Part shown: one piece after another, positions 52,411-61,513 of the stretch
How the letters are laid out: the number at the start of each line of letters is the position of its first letter
How positions within the stretch are numbered: position 1 is the stretch's first letter
Assembly: GCF_002899455.1 (NCBI RefSeq)
Contig: NZ_PPFB01000001.1
Span: 4,811,001-4,875,000, forward strand
Direction: 5' to 3'
Source of the DNA: Streptomyces sp. DH-12
GTDB taxonomy: Bacteria; Actinomycetota; Actinomycetes; Streptomycetales; Streptomycetaceae
Length of the DNA: 64,000 bases
Made by a program: the position numbers and the translations under genes
Notes under the pieces: generated by a model
Databases searched by the model: none
What the model was told of the DNA's origin: nothing
What the model saw: the letters and a program-made list of their open reading frames with translations, nothing else

Positions 52411-53816
52411 GATGGGCCCTGGTGAAGGTGTCGCTGGCGGTGACCGCGATGGTCGTGGTGGCCTTCGCCGTCCCGCTCGGTCTGGTCGTCCGCGAGATGG
52501 CCCGTGACCGCGCCTTCGCCGGCGCCGAGCGGGAGGCCGCGGCCGTCGCCCCCGCGCTGTCCATCACCACCGACCGCGCCGAGCTCGAACGGGTCGTCGC
52601 CTCGGCCGGCTCCGACGCCTCCATGGCCGTGCACCTCCCGGCGGCCGCCGGTGGACAGGCCGTGGACACAGGGGAGCGGCGGGCCTCCGACGAGGACATC
52701 GCCGCCGTGCGCGAGCTGGGCCGCGCCTCCACCTCCACCGTGCCCGGCGGCTCGGCCCTGCTCCAGCCGGTCGCGCTCAGCTCCGGCGAGATCGCCGTCG
52801 TCGAGGTGTTCGTCCCGGAGTCCGAGGTCACCAACGGCGTCGGCACGGCGTGGGCGGTCCTCGCGGGCGTCGGCCTCGCCCTGATCGTCGGCTCGGTCGC
52901 GGTCGCCGACCGGCTGGGCGTGCGGATGGTGCGCCCCGCCCAGCGGCTGGTCGAGGGGGCGCACGAGCTGGGCGAGGGCAAGCTGGGCGCCCGCGTGCCC
53001 GAGGAGGGACCGACCGAACTGCGCCTGGCCGCCGTGGCGTTCAACTCCATGGCCGACCAGGTCGTCCAGCTCCTCGCCAACGAGCGGGAGCTGGCCGCCG
53101 ACCTGTCCCACCGGCTGCGCACCCCGCTCACCGTGCTGCGGCTCAACGCCGCCTCGCTGGGCGACGGCCCGGCGGCCGAGCAGACCCGGGCGGCGGTCGA
53201 GCAGCTGGAGCGCGAGGTCGACACCATCATCCGCACCGCCCGCGACGCCAAGCCGCAGACGGCCGCCGCCGGACCCGGCGCGGGCTGCGACACGGCCGAG
53301 GTGGTGCGCGAGCGGATGGCGTTCTGGTCGGCGCTCGCCGAGGACGAGGGCCGCAAGTGGCGCGTGGCCGGGGCGGACCGGCCGGTGCGCGTCCCCGTGG
53401 CCCGCGCCGACCTGGCCGCCGCCCTCGACGCCCTGCTCGGCAACGTCTTCCGGCACACCCCCGAGGGCACCGCCTTCGCCGTCGACGTGCACAACGGCGA
53501 GGACGCGGTGATCGTGCTCGTCTCCGACGCGGGCCCCGGCATAGCCGACCCCGGCGCGGCGATGGCCCGCGGCCGGGGTTCCGGCGCGGACGGCTCCACC
53601 GGCCTGGGCCTGGACATCGTGCGCCGCCTCGCCGAGTCCACGGGCGGCGACGTGCGGATCGGCAGGTCGGTGCTCGGCGGGACCGAGGTGCGCGTCTGGA
53701 TCCAGCTCGACGGCCGCGACCGGCCGCCGCGGCGGCGCGGGCACCGGGGGAGCGTCCGCCGGCGCCGGACGAGCCGCTGCGCGCTGCCCCTCAACCGCTC
53801 CCGACCCCTTCCTTGA
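52407..53816 (+). CDS. Sensor histidine kinase
   Basis: 469 residues. N-terminal membrane segment (VKVSLAVTAMVVVAFAVPLGLVV), an extracytoplasmic region of about 130 residues, a second membrane segment (AWAVLAGVGLALIVGSVAVA), a HAMP linker, the dimerisation helix with His235 (DLSHRLRTPLTVL), and a HATPase domain (NVFRHTPEGTAFAV; VLVSDAGPGIADP; GLGLDIVRRLAESTGGDV). Coupled to the response regulator. An 18-bp stem terminator follows. Confidence 0.92.
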   Translation: MRWALVKVSLAVTAMVVVAFAVPLGLVVREMARDRAFAGAEREAAAVAPALSITTDRAELERVVASAGSDASMAVHLPAAAGGQAVDTGERRASDEDIAAVRELGRASTSTVPGGSALLQPVALSSGEIAVVEVFVPESEVTNGVGTAWAVLAGVGLALIVGSVAVADRLGVRMVRPAQRLVEGAHELGEGKLGARVPEEGPTELRLAAVAFNSMADQVVQLLANERELAADLSHRLRTPLTVLRLNAASLGDGPAAEQTRAAVEQLEREVDTIIRTARDAKPQTAAAGPGAGCDTAEVVRERMAFWSALAEDEGRKWRVAGADRPVRVPVARADLAAALDALLGNVFRHTPEGTAFAVDVHNGEDAVIVLVSDAGPGIADPGAAMARGRGSGADGSTGLGLDIVRRLAESTGGDVRIGRSVLGGTEVRVWIQLDGRDRPPRRRGHRGSVRRRRTSRCALPLNRSRPLP

Positions 53817-53836
53817 GCGGGCCCTGAGACCCCCGA

Positions 53837-53881
53837 CCGGCCCTCCGGGACCGGACGAGCCGCCCGGTCCCGGAGGGCCGG
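53837..53881 (+). terminator. Intrinsic terminator of the two-component operon
   Basis: Perfect 18-bp stem CCGGCCCTCCGGGACCGG (53837-53854) / complement 53864-53881, starting 21 bp after the kinase stop. Confidence 0.85.
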
Positions 53882-54176
53882 CGTGCTGCCGCGCCCCCTC
53901 CACGAACGGCGACGAGGGCCGGCACGCGATGAGCACGCGCCGGCGCAGGATCAGCGCAGGATCAGCGGCAGGAACAAGGCGACCGGCGCGGTGGCGGCCG
54001 CGGCCGTCGCCGCCGGAGGGGCGTTCCCGTTCACGAGCACCGCGCAGGCGGCGGGCGTGAGAGCCGCGTACACCCGGACCCGCGGAGAGCGACGGGGAAC
54101 GCGTGCCCCGGCCGGACCTCCCCCCACCCGGCCGGGGCACCCGTGCGTCCGGTGGCAGGCCCGGACGCGCACGAGC
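53882..54176 (+). other. Gap with a possible signal-peptide relic
   Basis: No intact gene. One frame near 53955-54060 reads GRNKATGAVAAAAVAAGGAF then PFTSTAQA, which looks like a Streptomyces secretion signal, but no mature protein follows and no good start precedes it. Either a decayed gene start or chance in GC-rich DNA. Confidence 0.3.
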
Positions 54177-54210
54177 GGGGCGCGGCGCTCCCCGGGGAAC
54201 GCCGCGCCCC
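54177..54210 (-). terminator. Terminator behind bglC
   Basis: GGGGCGCGGCG (54177-54187) pairs with CGCCGCGCCCC (54200-54210), 45 bp beyond the bglC stop on the minus strand. Confidence 0.65.
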
Positions 54211-54255
54211 GCCCCCCGGACCCCGCGCCCCGTTCCTCCCGGACGCCGAGGGCCG

Positions 54256-55695
54256 TCAGATGCCCTCGAGGTCCGGAAGCACACCCTCCTTGGCCGCCCG
54301 CGCGTACCACAGCGCGCTCGACTTCGGCGTCCGCTTCTGGCTGACGTAGTCGACGTACACCGCGCCGAAGCGCTTCTCGTAGCCGTACGCCCACTCGAAG
54401 TTGTCCAGCAGCGACCACAGGAAGTAGCCGCGCACGTCGGCGCCGTCGTCGAGGGCCCGGCGCACCGCGGAGAGGTGGCCGTGCAGGTAGGCGACGCGCT
54501 CCGGGTCGTGGACCTTGCCCTCGGCGTCCGGCTTGTCGTCGTAGGCGGCGCCGTTCTCCGTGATGTAGAGGGGAAGGCCGGGAGCCTCGCGGTGGTAGCG
54601 CATGATCAGCTCGTGCAGCCCGGTCGGGTCGACCGACCAGCCCATCTCGGTCTGCTCGCCCGGCGACTGGTGGAACGCCACGTCGTCGGCGGCGGGCCAC
54701 GGCGAGTGCTCGCTCGTCCCGTGGCCGTCGGCGCGCGGGCCCTTGTCGTCCGGGTCGGCGGCCGACACCAGGGTCGGCGTGTAGTAGTTGAGGCCGAGCG
54801 CGTCGATCGGCTGGTGGATCGTGTCCAGGTCGCCGTCCTGGATGCACGACCAGTCGATGACCGAGGAGGTCGCCTCCAGCAGCGTCTCCGGGTAGGCGCC
54901 GTGCAGGATCGGGCCGTGGAAGATGCCGCCCGACAGGTCGTCGATCTTGCGGGCCGCCGCCACGTCCGCCGGGTCGCCCGGGTTCAGCGGGCGCACCACG
55001 GAGGTGTTGAGGCTGAGGGAGATCTGGTTGCGGGCCGGCATCACCGAGCGCAGCGCCTTGGTGCCCAGGCCGTGCGCCAGGTTGAGGTGGTGGGCGGCCT
55101 TCAGCGCGGCGGCCGGGTCGGTGCGGCCGGGGGCGTGCACCCCGGAGGCGTAGCCGAGGAAGGCGCTGCACCAGGGCTCGTTGAGCGTCATCCACGTCTC
55201 GACGCGGTCGCCGAGCGCCTCGCCCACGATCTTCGCGTACTCGGCGAAGCGGTGGGCGGTGTCGCGCTCCGGCCAGCCGCCCGCGTCCTCCAGCTCCTGC
55301 GGCAGGTCCCAGTGGTAGAGGGTGACGGCCGGCTTGATGCCCTTGTCCAGCAGCTCGTCGACCAGCCGGCGGTAGAAGTCCAGACCGCGCTGCACGGCCG
55401 GGCCGCGGCCGGTGGGCTGCACGCGGGACCAGGACACGGAGAAGCGGTAGGTCTGGAGGTTGAGGTCGGCCATCAGCGCCACGTCGTCGCGGTAGCGGTG
55501 GTAGTGGTCGACGGCGATGTCACCGGTGTCGCCGCCCGCCGTCTTGCCCGGCGTGTGGCTGAAGGTGTCCCAGATGGAAGGGGTACGTCCGTCCTCCCGC
55601 ACCGCCCCCTCGATCTGGTACGCGGAGGTCGCGGCGCCCCAGAGGAAGGCCGGAGGAAAGGTCACCGGGGTCGCCGGCGTGGCGGAGTCAGACAT
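54256..55695 (-). CDS. bglC: GH1 beta-glucosidase BglC
   Basis: 479 residues, no signal peptide, so cytoplasmic. GH1 family: N-terminal FPPAFLWGAATSAYQIEGA, acid/base Glu in TLNEPWC, nucleophile Glu in LYITENGAAYDD, and the C-terminal WSLLDNFEWAYGYEKRFG. It hydrolyses cellobiose brought in by CebEFG to glucose. A 14-bp CebR box overlaps the start region (55695-55708), so it is repressed by CebR. Last gene of the cebEFG-bglC group. Confidence 0.95.
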   Translation of the reverse strand: MSDSATPATPVTFPPAFLWGAATSAYQIEGAVREDGRTPSIWDTFSHTPGKTAGGDTGDIAVDHYHRYRDDVALMADLNLQTYRFSVSWSRVQPTGRGPAVQRGLDFYRRLVDELLDKGIKPAVTLYHWDLPQELEDAGGWPERDTAHRFAEYAKIVGEALGDRVETWMTLNEPWCSAFLGYASGVHAPGRTDPAAALKAAHHLNLAHGLGTKALRSVMPARNQISLSLNTSVVRPLNPGDPADVAAARKIDDLSGGIFHGPILHGAYPETLLEATSSVIDWSCIQDGDLDTIHQPIDALGLNYYTPTLVSAADPDDKGPRADGHGTSEHSPWPAADDVAFHQSPGEQTEMGWSVDPTGLHELIMRYHREAPGLPLYITENGAAYDDKPDAEGKVHDPERVAYLHGHLSAVRRALDDGADVRGYFLWSLLDNFEWAYGYEKRFGAVYVDYVSQKRTPKSSALWYARAAKEGVLPDLEGI

Positions 55696-55708
55696 GGAAG
55701 CGCTCCCA
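55695..55708. promoter_or_regulatory. CebR operator at the bglC start
   Basis: TGGAAGCGCTCCCA, one base off the perfect CebR palindrome TGGGAGCGCTCCCA, touching the bglC start codon. Cellobiose or cellotriose releases CebR in known Streptomyces. Confidence 0.88.
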
Positions 55709-55809
55709 TAGAGGTCGCATAGGGGTCGTGGAAGACCGACGGATACGTGAGAGAGAGGAAGGGGGCCGAGGCGGCGGCGACCCGGCCCCACCGGGATCGG
55801 GCGCGGGCG

Positions 55810-56715
55810 TCAGCCCTTGACCGCGCCCTGCATGATGCCGCCCACGATCTGCTTGCCGAAGATCGCGAAGACCAGCAGCAGGGGCAGCGTGCCGAGCAGC
55901 GCACCCGCCATGATCAGGGACTGGTCGGGGGTGTACCCGCGGCCGAGACCCGCGACCGCGACCTGCACGGTCGGGTTGCCGGTCTGCGTCAGGACCAGGA
56001 ACGGCCACAGGAAGTCGTTCCACGCCTGCACGAACATCAGCATGCCGAGCACGGCCATGGCCGGCCGCGCGGCCGGGAAGACCACGTGCCACACCACGCG
56101 CCAGCTGCTCGCGCCGTCCACCCGCGCGGCCTCGATGACCTCGTCGGGCAGCGCCTGCAGCAGGTACTGCCGCATGAAGAACACCCCGAAGGCGCTCACC
56201 AGCGACGGGAAGATGACCGCCTGGAGCTGGTCGGTCCAGTCGAGCTTGGCGACCATCATGTACAGCGGGATGATGCTGAGCTGCGGCGGAATCATCATCG
56301 TGCCGATGACCACCAGCATCAGGGCGTTGCGGCCCTTGAAGCGCAGTTTGGCGAAGGCGAACCCGGCGATCGTCGACAGCACCACGATGGTGACCGCGGA
56401 GGTGCCCGCCACGATGGTGGTGTTGAGGAACGCCTCGCCGAGGTTGGCGTCCTTCCAGGCGATCTCCAGGTTCTTGAACAGGTTCGAGCCGAACCAGAAC
56501 GGCGGCGGGTTCTCCGCCAGGCGCTGGTTGTCGCGGGACGCGGCGATCGCGGTCCACACCAGCGGGAACAGCGACACGATCATGAACACGGCGAGGATCG
56601 CGTACGCGAGCGGCCCGCCGTGCAGGGTGCCGCCGGCCCGCGCCGACTTCGGCAGGCGCGAGCGCTTCTGCTCCTTGACGATCGGTGTCTCGGGGGGCGT
56701 CACAGTCGTCGTCAC
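55810..56715 (-). CDS. cebG: Cellobiose/cellotriose ABC importer permease CebG
   Basis: 301 residues, MalG-type permease with six membrane segments. The EAA loop is EAARVDGASSWRVVWHVVFPAARP. GTG 56715 with AAGGAG seven bases before. Partner of CebF; the ATPase (MsiK in Streptomyces) is encoded elsewhere, so its absence here is normal. Confidence 0.92.
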   Translation of the reverse strand: MTTTVTPPETPIVKEQKRSRLPKSARAGGTLHGGPLAYAILAVFMIVSLFPLVWTAIAASRDNQRLAENPPPFWFGSNLFKNLEIAWKDANLGEAFLNTTIVAGTSAVTIVVLSTIAGFAFAKLRFKGRNALMLVVIGTMMIPPQLSIIPLYMMVAKLDWTDQLQAVIFPSLVSAFGVFFMRQYLLQALPDEVIEAARVDGASSWRVVWHVVFPAARPAMAVLGMLMFVQAWNDFLWPFLVLTQTGNPTVQVAVAGLGRGYTPDQSLIMAGALLGTLPLLLVFAIFGKQIVGGIMQGAVKG

Positions 56716-56726
56716 GGCCACACTCC

Positions 56727-57737
56727 TTAACTGCTGGCGCGCAGCCGGCGCGAGATGAGCTGGTTGATGAGGCCGATGACGATCAGGATCGCGAACATCG
56801 TCCAGGCGATCGCCGAGGCACGGCCCAGGTGCTGGTTGACCCAGCCCTGCTCGTACAGGTACAGGCCGAGCGTCTGGAACTGGTGCTCCGCGCCGCCCGA
56901 CGCGCCCTTGTTGGGGTCGAACAGCAGCGGTTCGCCGAAGACCTGGCTGGCGCCGATCGTCGAGACCACCACGGTGAACAGGATCGTCGGACGCAGCGAG
57001 GGCAGCGTCACGTGCAGGAACTGCCGCCAGCGGCTGGCGCCGTCCAGCGCCGCCGACTCGTACAGGTCCTGCGGGATCGCCTGCATCGCGGCCAGGTAGA
57101 TCAGCGCGTTGTAGCCGGTCCAGCGCCAGATGATGATCGTCGAGACGGCTATCTGGCCGGGCCACTTGTCGTCCTGCCAGCCGATCGGGTCGATCCCCAC
57201 CGCGCCGAGCGCCCAGTTGATCATGCCGTAGTCACGGCCGAAGAGCAGTACGAACACCAGGGTCGCGGCGGCGATCGAGGTGGCGTACGGCGCGAGCATC
57301 GCGACCCGCCAGAACGTGGAGGCGCGCAGCTTGTAGTTGAGGATGTGGGCGATGCCCATGGCGATCATCAGCTGCGGAACGGTGGAGATGATGCCGATGG
57401 TCAGGGTGTTCTGCGCCGCGTTCCAGAAGAAGTCGTCGTCGAAGATCCGGGTGTAGTTCTTCAGACCGACCCAGTTCATGTCGGTCGGCGCGGTCAGCTC
57501 GACCTGGTGCAGCGAGGCCCAGCCGGTGTAGATCAGCGGGAACAGCCCGAAGGCGGCGAACAGCAGGAAGAACGGCGAGACGAACGCGTACGGGCTCCAG
57601 CGCGCGTCGCGCTGCCAGCGGCGGGACAACTTGGCCCGGCGCTTGTCGTCCTTGTCCGCGGAGCGGCTGCCGGGCGCACGGCCCGGGGCCGCGCCCCCCT
57701 TGACGGGGGACGCGGCGATGTCGGAACGGGTGGCCAT
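56727..57737 (-). CDS. cebF: Cellobiose/cellotriose ABC importer permease CebF
   Basis: 336 residues, MalF-type permease with six membrane segments and EAA loop YESAALDGASRWRQFLHVTLPSLRP. ATG 57737 lies just after the cebE stop; a GTG at 57746 overlapping that stop (GTGA) is an equally plausible start. Forms the channel with CebG. Confidence 0.92.
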   Translation of the reverse strand: MATRSDIAASPVKGGAAPGRAPGSRSADKDDKRRAKLSRRWQRDARWSPYAFVSPFFLLFAAFGLFPLIYTGWASLHQVELTAPTDMNWVGLKNYTRIFDDDFFWNAAQNTLTIGIISTVPQLMIAMGIAHILNYKLRASTFWRVAMLAPYATSIAAATLVFVLLFGRDYGMINWALGAVGIDPIGWQDDKWPGQIAVSTIIIWRWTGYNALIYLAAMQAIPQDLYESAALDGASRWRQFLHVTLPSLRPTILFTVVVSTIGASQVFGEPLLFDPNKGASGGAEHQFQTLGLYLYEQGWVNQHLGRASAIAWTMFAILIVIGLINQLISRRLRASS

Positions 57738-57742
57738 GCGGG

Positions 57743-59101
57743 TCACTTGTCCAGGTTGTTGTCGATGGTCTTGGTGGCCGTCTCCCAGGCCTCCTCGGCC
57801 GACTTGCCCTTCGTCACGAGGATGACGCCGTTGTCGGTCAGACCCTGCTGGATGATCTGGTCCTTCGGGCCGATCACCTGGACCGGGATCTGCTTGGCGG
57901 CCTCGGAGAAGATCTGGCCGATCGGCGCGTCACCGGTCATCTCGTTCGTGGCCCCGGTCACCTCGGGGCTGGTGTACGCGGCCGGGGCGCTCGGGAAGCT
58001 GCCCTGGACCTTGAACAGCTTGGCCTGCTGCTCGGGCGCGGTCAGCCAGGCGACCAGCTTCTGCGCCTCCTCGACGTTCTTGCCGCTCTTCGGCACGCCC
58101 AGGAAGGAGCCGCCCCAGTTGCCGGACTTCGGAGCCACGGCCACGTCCCACTTGCCGGCGGCCTCCGGCTTCGACTTGCCCTTGATGTAGCCGAGCATCC
58201 ACGGCGGGCAGGCGACGGTGGCGAACTTGCTGTTGGCGATGGTGGTGTCCCAGGCGGGCTGGAACTGCGTCTGCGACTGGACCAGGCCCTTCTCGGCGGC
58301 CTCGGCGGTCAGGTCGAAGGCGGCCCGCACGGCCGGGTTGGTCTTGTAGACGACCTCGCCGGAGGCGTCGTAGAACTTCTCCTTCTCACTGCTGAGGACG
58401 GCGTTCAGCAGACCGCCGGGGGAGTCCATGAAGAAGGAGTCCTTGCCGGCCGCCTCCTTGTACTTCTCACCGGTGGCGATGAACTTGTTCCAGTCGCCCG
58501 CCCACAGCTTGCCGACCTCCTCGCGCTCGCTCGGCAGACCGGCCTTCTCGAAGAGGTCCTTGCGGTAGCAGATGGCCATCGGGCCGACGTCCGTGCCGAG
58601 ACCGATGGTCTGGCCGTCCTTGGTGGTGGCCTGCTCCCACTTCCAGGGCAGCCAGCCGTCCTTCTTCACCCCCTCGACCTTGGACATGTCCGTGAACTTG
58701 TCCGCCTGGGTGTTGACGACCTCGGCGATGTTGGCGACCTCGATCGCCTGCACGTCCATCAGCCCGCTGTTGGTGGTCAGGTGGTTGACGAGGGCGGGGT
58801 AGTAGTTCTCGTTCCGCTCGACCACGTTCTCCTGGATCTTGATGTCCGGGTTGAGCTTCTCGTACTCGGCGTAGAGGCCCGCCTCCTTGAAGCCCATGGT
58901 GCCGAACAGACCCAGGGTGATCGTGGTCTTGCCCTCGCCGGACGAGGAACCACCGGAGCTGTCGTCTCCGCCGTCGTCGGCGCAGCCGGCCAGCAGCCCG
59001 GTGCCCAGCGACACGACGGCCGCGACGGCCAGGGCCTTGCGGGCGAAGGGCTGGCCCCCGCCCGACCGCTGCCTGGTGAGGGGCAGGGTACGTGCTCGCA
59101 T
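57743..59101 (-). CDS. cebE: Cellobiose/cellotriose-binding lipoprotein CebE
   Basis: 452 residues, family 1 solute-binding protein. The signal peptide ends in a lipobox with Cys40 (GLLAGC), then a Ser/Gly linker. The mature fold carries VVERNENYYPALVNHL and WMLGYIKGKSKPEAAGKWDV. It captures cello-oligosaccharides from cellulose breakdown. AGGAGG lies before the ATG. A perfect CebR box sits 117 bp upstream. Confidence 0.94.
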   Translation of the reverse strand: MRARTLPLTRQRSGGGQPFARKALAVAAVVSLGTGLLAGCADDGGDDSSGGSSSGEGKTTITLGLFGTMGFKEAGLYAEYEKLNPDIKIQENVVERNENYYPALVNHLTTNSGLMDVQAIEVANIAEVVNTQADKFTDMSKVEGVKKDGWLPWKWEQATTKDGQTIGLGTDVGPMAICYRKDLFEKAGLPSEREEVGKLWAGDWNKFIATGEKYKEAAGKDSFFMDSPGGLLNAVLSSEKEKFYDASGEVVYKTNPAVRAAFDLTAEAAEKGLVQSQTQFQPAWDTTIANSKFATVACPPWMLGYIKGKSKPEAAGKWDVAVAPKSGNWGGSFLGVPKSGKNVEEAQKLVAWLTAPEQQAKLFKVQGSFPSAPAAYTSPEVTGATNEMTGDAPIGQIFSEAAKQIPVQVIGPKDQIIQQGLTDNGVILVTKGKSAEEAWETATKTIDNNLDK

Positions 59102-59217
59102 TGCGTCCTCCTGTTGCCCTGACGTGCCGACCCCCCGGCCAACGGCGTTGTTGACCCGTATTCTGCGCGTTGCGGCTCGGGCGGGGAACGTGCGGGTTGT
59201 GTATGTGTCAGGTACTG

Positions 59218-59231
59218 TGGGAGCGCTCCCA
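59218..59231. promoter_or_regulatory. CebR operator of cebEFG
   Basis: Perfect TGGGAGCGCTCCCA, extended to 16 bp by flanking G/C. It lies between divergent cebE and cebR and is the classic CebR site controlling cebEFG. Confidence 0.95.
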
Positions 59232-59444
59232 CAAGTGATGTGTTGAAGAGTCGCGGGTCCGGGCGGGGGTGTCAAGGGAGCAGACGCGGCAAAGTGCGTT
59301 CAGTTATCTGCCCGTTAACTTGACCCGGGGGGCCGCCCCCCGCGGAACGCCGGGATCCGCGCGGACGCCCTCGCGGGTGGTCACCGTCACTGCCGGGGCT
59401 GTTACATTCCAGGCCAGGGTGACACAGAAGGAAGGCGGGGGCGG

Positions 59445-60500
59445 ATGGCAAGCCACGGAGTGCGGGGTCGCAGCGGTGGCCGCCCCACCCTCGAAGAGGT
59501 GGCGGCGCGCGCCGGAGTCGGCCGCGGCACCGTGTCGCGCGTGATCAACGGCTCCCCCCGGGTGAGCGAGGCCACGCGCGCCGCCGTCGAGGCGGCCGTC
59601 GCCGAGCTGGGCTACGTCCCCAACACGGCGGCCCGCGCCCTGGCGGCCAACCGCACCGACGCGATAGCGCTCGTGGTGCCCGAGCCCGAGACCCGGTTCT
59701 TCACCGAGCCCTACTTCTCCGACATGCTCCGCGGCGTCGGCGCCGCGCTCTCCGACACCGAGATGCAGCTCCTGCTGATCTTCGCGGGCAGCGACCGGGA
59801 GCGGCAGCGGCTCGCGCAGTACCTGGCCGCGCACCGCGTGGACGGCGTGCTGCTGGTCTCGGTGCACGCCGACGACCCGCTGCCCGACATGCTGTCCCAG
59901 CTGGAGATCCCCGCCGTGATCAGCGGCCCCCGCTCGGCGGACGAGACGCTCACCTCGGTGGACTCCGACAACTACGGCGGCGCCCGGCAGGCCGTCGAGC
60001 ACCTCATCGGCCGGGGCCGCCGCACCGTCGCGCACATCACCGGCCGCCTGGACGTCTACGGCGCCCAGCGCCGCGTCGACGGCTACCGGGACGCGCTGCG
60101 CGAGGCGGGCCACACGGTGGACGAGCTGCTGATCGAGCCGGGCGACTTCTCCGAGGACGGCGGCCGCCGCGCGATGGAGGCCCTGCTGGAGCGCCGCCCC
60201 GACCTGGACGCGGTCTTCGCCGCCTCCGACGTCACGGCGGCCGGCGCCCGCCAGGTGCTGCGCGAGGCGGGCCGCCGCATCCCGGACGACGTGGCGCTGG
60301 TCGGCTACGACGACTCCGCCATCGCCCGTCACATGGAGCCGCCGCTGACCAGCGTGCGCCAGCCGATCGAGGAGATGGGCCGGGCGATGACCGACCTGCT
60401 GCTCGCCGAGGTCGCCGACCGACGCCCGTCCGCGACGCGGGAGCTGGAGCGGCGTCAGGTGGTGCTGGCCACGGAGCTGGTGGAACGCGCGTCGTCGTGA
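59445..60500 (+). CDS. cebR: LacI-family repressor CebR
   Basis: 351 residues. N-terminal LacI HTH (TLEEVAARAGVGRGTVSRVINGSPRVSEATRAAVEAAVAELGYVPN with hinge AARALAANRTD) and a periplasmic-binding-like effector domain (DAIALVVPEPETRFF; HRVDGVLLVSVH; LVGYDDSAIARHMEPPLTSVRQP). Represses cebEFG and bglC and, in S. scabies, links cello-oligosaccharides to virulence. GAAGG lies before the ATG at 59445. Confidence 0.95.
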   Translation: MASHGVRGRSGGRPTLEEVAARAGVGRGTVSRVINGSPRVSEATRAAVEAAVAELGYVPNTAARALAANRTDAIALVVPEPETRFFTEPYFSDMLRGVGAALSDTEMQLLLIFAGSDRERQRLAQYLAAHRVDGVLLVSVHADDPLPDMLSQLEIPAVISGPRSADETLTSVDSDNYGGARQAVEHLIGRGRRTVAHITGRLDVYGAQRRVDGYRDALREAGHTVDELLIEPGDFSEDGGRRAMEALLERRPDLDAVFAASDVTAAGARQVLREAGRRIPDDVALVGYDDSAIARHMEPPLTSVRQPIEEMGRAMTDLLLAEVADRRPSATRELERRQVVLATELVERASS

Positions 60501-60554
60501 ACGCGTCGGGATGCGGGCGCCCGCCGCCCGCGTCCGCACGGCCCCGTCATGCCG

Positions 60555-60587
60555 GAAGCCGGTGACCCCGACGGGGTCACCGGCTTC
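60555..60587 (+). terminator. Intrinsic terminator of cebR
   Basis: Perfect 15-bp stem GAAGCCGGTGACCCC / GGGGTCACCGGCTTC with a 3-base loop. Confidence 0.85.
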
Positions 60588-60596
60588 TGCGGTGAG

Positions 60597-60670
60597 GGTG
60601 AGTGACGGGACTTGAACCCGCGACATCCTGGACCACAACCAGGTGCTCTACCAGCTGAGCTACACCCACC
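60597..60670 (-). tRNA. tRNA-His (anticodon GUG)
   Basis: Minus strand: acceptor GTGGGTG/CACTCAC, D arm TAGCTCAGCTGGTAGAGC, anticodon loop UUGUGGU giving GUG, T arm GGTTCAAGTCC, discriminator C facing the extra G-1 at 60670 that marks tRNA-His. CCA not encoded. Confidence 0.95.
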
Positions 60671-60787
60671 ACGGCCCGGTTCCCGGAAGTCGGTGACTTC
60701 CCCGACCGGCCGAGAAAAAGTGTACAGGGTCCGAAGGGGTGCTCGCGCACGCCTTTCCGTGCGGCCCCCCGAGCCCCCTCGGCATTC

Positions 60788-61390
60788 CTACTGAGCAGGC
60801 AGGACGTGCTTCGCCGCGATCTTCTTCGCGGTGTCGGAGTCGGGTCCCGGCTGCGGCACGAAGACGGCCTCGCGGTAGTAGCGCAGCTCCGCGATGGACT
60901 CGCGGATGTCGGCGAGCGCCCGGTGGTTGCCGTTCTTCTCGGGGCTGTTGAAGTACGCCCGCGGGTACCAGCGGCGGGCCAGCTCCTTGATGCTGGACAC
61001 GTCGACGATCCGGTAGTGCAGGTGCTTCTCCAGGGCGGGCATGTCGCGCAGCAGGAAGCCGCGGTCGGTGCCGACGGAGTTCCCGCACAGGGGCGCCCTG
61101 CCGGGCTCCTTGACGTGTTCCTTGATGTAGGCGAGGACCCGCTGCTCGGCGTCCTCGAGCGTCGTGCCGTTCGGCAGTTCGTCGAGCAGCCCCGACGCGG
61201 TGTGCATCGCGCGCACCACCTCCGGCATCGTCTCCAGGGCCCGCTCCGGCGGGCGGATGACGATGTCGACGCCCTCGCCGAGCACGTTCAGCTCGGAGTC
61301 GGTGACGAGGGCGGCCACCTCGATGAGCGCGTCGTCCGACAGCGAGAGGCCGGTCATCTCGCAGTCGATCCACACCATGCGATCGTTCAT
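60788..61390 (-). CDS. orn: Oligoribonuclease
   Basis: 200 residues, DEDDh exonuclease: WIDCEMTGL (Asp9, Glu11), GTDRGFLLRDMPAL, and the HRALADIRESI end with His and Asp. Degrades 2-5-mer RNAs and pGpG, the last step of c-di-GMP breakdown, so it connects with the cdgA-like enzyme here. In S. griseus and S. coelicolor it lies beside adpA, as here. ATG 61390 follows AAGGTGAG; GTG at 61399 is also possible. Confidence 0.95.
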   Translation of the reverse strand: MNDRMVWIDCEMTGLSLSDDALIEVAALVTDSELNVLGEGVDIVIRPPERALETMPEVVRAMHTASGLLDELPNGTTLEDAEQRVLAYIKEHVKEPGRAPLCGNSVGTDRGFLLRDMPALEKHLHYRIVDVSSIKELARRWYPRAYFNSPEKNGNHRALADIRESIAELRYYREAVFVPQPGPDSDTAKKIAAKHVLPAQ

Positions 61391-61468
61391 GTGTCTCACC
61401 TTACGGTGCGTGACGCCGGGCGGGACCGGGTGGTGAAACGGTGATTCCGCGGAGCGCCCCGCACAGCG

Positions 61469-61503
61469 GTGGGGGCCGGAGGCACCCGGCCTCCGGCCCC
61501 CAC
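61469..61503 (-). terminator. Intrinsic terminator of adpA
   Basis: 14-bp stem GTGGGGGCCGGAGG / CCTCCGGCCCCCAC with a 7-base loop, 11 bp past the adpA stop. Confidence 0.82.
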
Positions 61504-61513
61504 GGCGGTCGCC

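Noticed and set aside
53883..54344. Possible secreted protein starting near 53929
   Set aside because: Only a signal-like stretch is present, without a mature domain; kept as a low-confidence relic.
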